A model generated the notes under the pieces. That model saw nothing but the letters and a program-made list of their open reading frames with translations, did no database searches and had not been told where the DNA came from. From assembly GCA_046760705.1 (NCBI GenBank), contig JBHIER010000147.1, positions 1-7,727 of the forward strand: a DNA stretch of 7,727 nt, read 5' to 3'. The translations under genes and the position numbers were made by a program. Source of the stretch: JBHIER01 sp046760705 [NCBI: bacterium] (GTDB taxonomy: Bacteria > JBHIER01 > G020348925). Of the stretch, positions 5,795-7,727 are shown piece after piece. Numbering within the stretch: position 1 is the first letter of the stretch; each line of letters opens with the position of its first letter.

Positions 5795-6846
5795 ACGTCA
5801 GCGTAAAGACGCTTGCATCCTACGGGAGTGTCCTCGCCTTCGGTATTGCAGGCCCTTTCCTGTTCCCCAACTATACATTCCAGCTCGCGGTGCTCTGGGT
5901 GATGATCCTGTTTTCCCTTACCTGGGACATCATGGGCGGGCAGATGGGCTATAACTCCCTCGGTAACATCTTCTTCTTCGGTGCCGGCATGTATATCTGC
6001 ACGCTTGTACAGATCGGGTTGTATTACGACGTAGCACAGTATACCGCCCATTTTGGCGCGGTCAAAATCGCTTATACCCCGAAGCAATATTTTACTGCCT
6101 TGGCCGTTGGCCTGATCGCAGCAGGCCTGGGGTGCGTCGTCTTTGCCGTTATCTTGGGCAGGATCGTCTTCGGCCTGCGCGGGCCCTACTTCGCTATCGG
6201 CACCCTCGGCATTGCATTGGCCGGCGGCGAATTCGTCGCCACGTGGGATTACGTTGGCGGCGGCGGTGGCATCACCTTGCCGGTCTATCCCGGAGAACCC
6301 GACGAGCGGGCGTTGCTCTTCTACATGATGTGTTTCATTCTGGCCATCGTCGCCTTTGTGTTCCTCAAATGGCTTTATTCGGGCAATTTCGGCCTTACCA
6401 TCAACGCCATCCGAGACGACGAGGAGAAGGCCGAAGGGATGGGCATTCACACCTTACGCTACAAGACTGTTGCCCTGTGCGTGGCGGCATTCTTCTTGGG
6501 CATTTCCGGCGGCATTTTCGGCAACATGATCGGGTTTATCGAGCCGTTGGAGGTGGCCTTTCCGACGGTCACCTTTGGCCTCTTCATGGTGGTAATGGTA
6601 CTCCTCGGCGGCAAGGGCACCATGTGGGGACCGGTCCTCGGTGCCACGCTGTTCCACGCGATCAAGGAATTGACATGGACCTATATGCTCGGCTGGCAGT
6701 GGGTTGCCCTCGGCGCTCTGATCGTCGTCAACATCGTCTTCTTCCAGCAAGGCATTCTCGGCTGGGCCAGGGAGAAGTGGCCGGAACGCTTCGGGATTAA
6801 GGTGGAAGAGGACCTGACGGCGGGGAGGCGGGAGGCGGAGCTATGA
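5791..6846 (+). CDS. livM: Branched-chain-amino-acid-type ABC transporter permease, LivM family
   Basis: A 351-residue inner-membrane permease, the second half of the channel. It is shorter than E. coli LivM (about 425) but normal for the wider family. Signature stretches in order are NSLGNIFFFGAGMY (55-68), GLRGPYFAIGTLGIALA (128-144), the glycine-rich GGGGGITLP (156-164) that follows the E147/W152 region, the EAA-like coupling segment AIRDDEEKAEGMGIHTLRYK (206-225), GISGGIFGNMIGFIEP (237-252) and LLGGKGTMWGPVLGA (271-285). The C-terminal tail from about 326 is hydrophilic and charged (REKWPERFGIK, then DLTAGRREAEL) and should be cytoplasmic. The gene starts within the livH stop (ATGA, 5791-5794) with only a weak ribosome site, so coupling is likely, and ends with the same ATGA overlap (6843-6846) into livG. 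No defect is seen. Confidence 0.93.
   Translation: MNVSVKTLASYGSVLAFGIAGPFLFPNYTFQLAVLWVMILFSLTWDIMGGQMGYNSLGNIFFFGAGMYICTLVQIGLYYDVAQYTAHFGAVKIAYTPKQYFTALAVGLIAAGLGCVVFAVILGRIVFGLRGPYFAIGTLGIALAGGEFVATWDYVGGGGGITLPVYPGEPDERALLFYMMCFILAIVAFVFLKWLYSGNFGLTINAIRDDEEKAEGMGIHTLRYKTVALCVAAFFLGISGGIFGNMIGFIEPLEVAFPTVTFGLFMVVMVLLGGKGTMWGPVLGATLFHAIKELTWTYMLGWQWVALGALIVVNIVFFQQGILGWAREKWPERFGIKVEEDLTAGRREAEL
6831..6835 (+). promoter_or_regulatory. Shine-Dalgarno for livG inside livM
   Basis: GGAGG sits seven bases before the livG ATG at 6843, within the last codons of livM; a second GGAGG lies at 6824-6828. It gives livG its own initiation signal in addition to coupling by the ATGA overlap. Confidence 0.7.
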
Positions 6847-7589
6847 GCGCGTTGATCGAGGTCAAGGGGGTCACCAAGACCTTCGGTGGCATTGTCGCCA
6901 ACGATGATATCAGTCTCAGCGTGCCTGAAGGGCACATCACCGGTCTGATCGGTCCGAACGGGTCGGGAAAGACGACGCTCTTCAGTTCGATCGTCGGCTA
7001 TCATCCGATCGATTCGGGCTCGGTCATGTTCGAGGGGAAGGAGATTTCGCACCTCCGGGTCCCCCAAATTGCCCGGATGGGCGTGCTGCGCACCTTTCAG
7101 CAGACGCGCATTTTTTCAAAGATGAACTGTGTGGATAATATGCTGGTCTCGGTCTCACACCGGATCGAGACGTATAAGACGATGTTGCGCAAATCTCCGC
7201 CTATGCTGATCGAGAAGGCGGAGGCCCTCCTTGAATTCGTGGGCCTCTACCAGAAGCGGCTTCTCATCTCCGGCGAGCTCTCCTTCGGCCAACAGAAGCT
7301 CCTGGAGTTCGCCATGGCGCTCATGAACGAACCGAGGGTGCTATTGCTCGATGAACCGACCGCTGGGATCAACCCGGTGCTTATTACCAGTCTGATCGAC
7401 CGGTTGAAGCGGGCCAGCAGCGAAATGCGTGTGACCCTGTTCGTGATCGAACATAACATGCGTGTGATCATGGACCTTGCGGAGCATATCTACTGCCTGG
7501 CCCATGGCAAAGTGCTGGCGGACGGTACGCCGGATAAGATCAAGAAGGACAAGCGTGTAATCGACGCCTATCTCGGTGGTCGCGTCTAA
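6843..7589 (+). CDS. livG: Branched-chain-amino-acid-type ABC transporter ATP-binding protein, LivG family
   Basis: A 248-residue cytoplasmic ABC ATPase that hydrolyses ATP on the inner face of the LivHM channel; LivG members are usually 250-260 residues. All catalytic motifs are present: Walker A GPNGSGKT (37-44), Q-loop Q86 in LRTFQQTRIF, signature LSFGQQ (146-151, the LivG/LivF variant with GQQ rather than GGQ), Walker B VLLLDE (166-171) with catalytic E171, D-loop region AGINP (174-178), and H-loop H204 in VIEHNM. The C-terminus ends at DAYLGGRV, matching the usual AYLG close of the family. LivG is preferred over LivF because of VTKTFGGIVANDDISLSV at the start and the long insert around 100-125 between Q-loop and signature. 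It shares an ATGA overlap with livM. A partner LivF ATPase is expected but not identified in this window. Confidence 0.93.
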   Translation: MSALIEVKGVTKTFGGIVANDDISLSVPEGHITGLIGPNGSGKTTLFSSIVGYHPIDSGSVMFEGKEISHLRVPQIARMGVLRTFQQTRIFSKMNCVDNMLVSVSHRIETYKTMLRKSPPMLIEKAEALLEFVGLYQKRLLISGELSFGQQKLLEFAMALMNEPRVLLLDEPTAGINPVLITSLIDRLKRASSEMRVTLFVIEHNMRVIMDLAEHIYCLAHGKVLADGTPDKIKKDKRVIDAYLGGRV

Positions 7590-7606
7590 CATCTGGATAT
7601 TCACTG

Positions 7607-7727
7607 ATGGCAAGGGATAACAATAGGATAAAACGGAGCAAGCAAATCCGCGGTTACCGTACCGGGAACCCCGATAGTGCCGTCTCGGTCGACGAATTCG
7701 CCCGTGAAGCCGAGAAAATCACCAGGA
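7607..7727 (+). CDS. Unidentified partial gene downstream of livG
   Basis: A reading frame from ATG at 7607, 17 bp after the livG stop, stays open for 40 codons to the window end. It begins MARDNNRIKRSKQIRGYRTG and continues through NPDSAVSVDEF to EAEKITR: hydrophilic, basic at first and then acidic, with no signal peptide or membrane segment. The ribosome site is weak (GGA at 7595-7597, nine bases away). The short gap and shared strand suggest it belongs to the operon. LivF proteins normally start straight into the first ATPase strand, which is not seen here. It could be LivF with a hydrophilic N-terminal extension, or a different accessory or enzyme gene. I do not recognise it. Confidence 0.5.
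   Translation, partial: MARDNNRIKRSKQIRGYRTGNPDSAVSVDEFAREAEKITR

Noticed and set aside
5761-6450. 229-residue open frame on the minus strand
   Set aside because: It is antisense to the end of livH and the first part of livM, rich in D/E/H/Q as expected of shadows of membrane-protein genes, and shows no domain.
6132-6800. 222-residue plus-strand frame inside livM
   Set aside because: It is an out-of-frame R/H/G-rich translation fully inside the intact livM gene.
1-7727. CRISPR arrays, tRNA or rRNA genes, riboswitches, phage or toxin-antitoxin genes
   Set aside because: I saw no regularly spaced repeats, no cloverleaf or rRNA motifs and no such protein families on either strand.

Overview
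The window looks like chromosomal DNA of a Gram-negative (diderm) bacterium. It encodes a Sec-exported solute-binding protein followed by inner-membrane permease genes. The mix of a liv-type transporter, a bacterial RadA and a relic of a REP-associated (Y1/IS200-like) transposase would suit an uncultured Desulfobacterota/Deltaproteobacteria-like or NC10-like lineage. That placement is inference from general gene style only; nothing here fixes the taxon.

Left half (1-3274), all genes on the minus strand. radA (1-1175, C-terminus cut by the window edge) is preceded by a TIM-barrel gene of the endonuclease IV / sugar-phosphate isomerase superfamily (1273-2058). Next comes a class I SAM-dependent methyltransferase (2168-2917). 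Last is a broken transposase gene (about 2953-3274) in which the N-terminus and the C-terminal helix-turn-helix region survive in different frames and the catalytic core is missing.

Right half (3275-7727), plus strand. A regulatory region has a near-consensus sigma-70 promoter (TTGACA, 17 bp, TATAAA) with a palindrome inside its spacer, and a diverged inverted copy of that site about 78 bp upstream. It drives a branched-chain-amino-acid-type (HAAT family) ABC transporter operon: solute-binding protein (3546-4790), a strong C(UUCG)G hairpin, livH-like permease (4892-5794), livM-like permease (5791-6846) and livG-like ATPase (6843-7589). The permease and ATPase genes overlap by ATGA, implying translational coupling. 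A further reading frame begins at 7607 and leaves the window; its first 40 residues do not look like a standard LivF start.

How the parts work together: the binding protein captures a small amphipathic ligand (amino acid, amide or carboxylate; not decidable here) in the periplasm, LivH and LivM form the channel, and LivG with an expected second ATPase (LivF, not seen) powers import. The hairpin after the binding-protein gene probably lets that protein be made in excess. The left half is a separate, opposite-strand block of DNA repair and other functions, separated from the transporter by the dead mobile element. The strongest leads are the promoter-embedded operator pair, the inter-cistronic hairpin, the internally deleted transposase, the metal-ligand set of the TIM-barrel protein, and the unidentified gene where livF would be expected.
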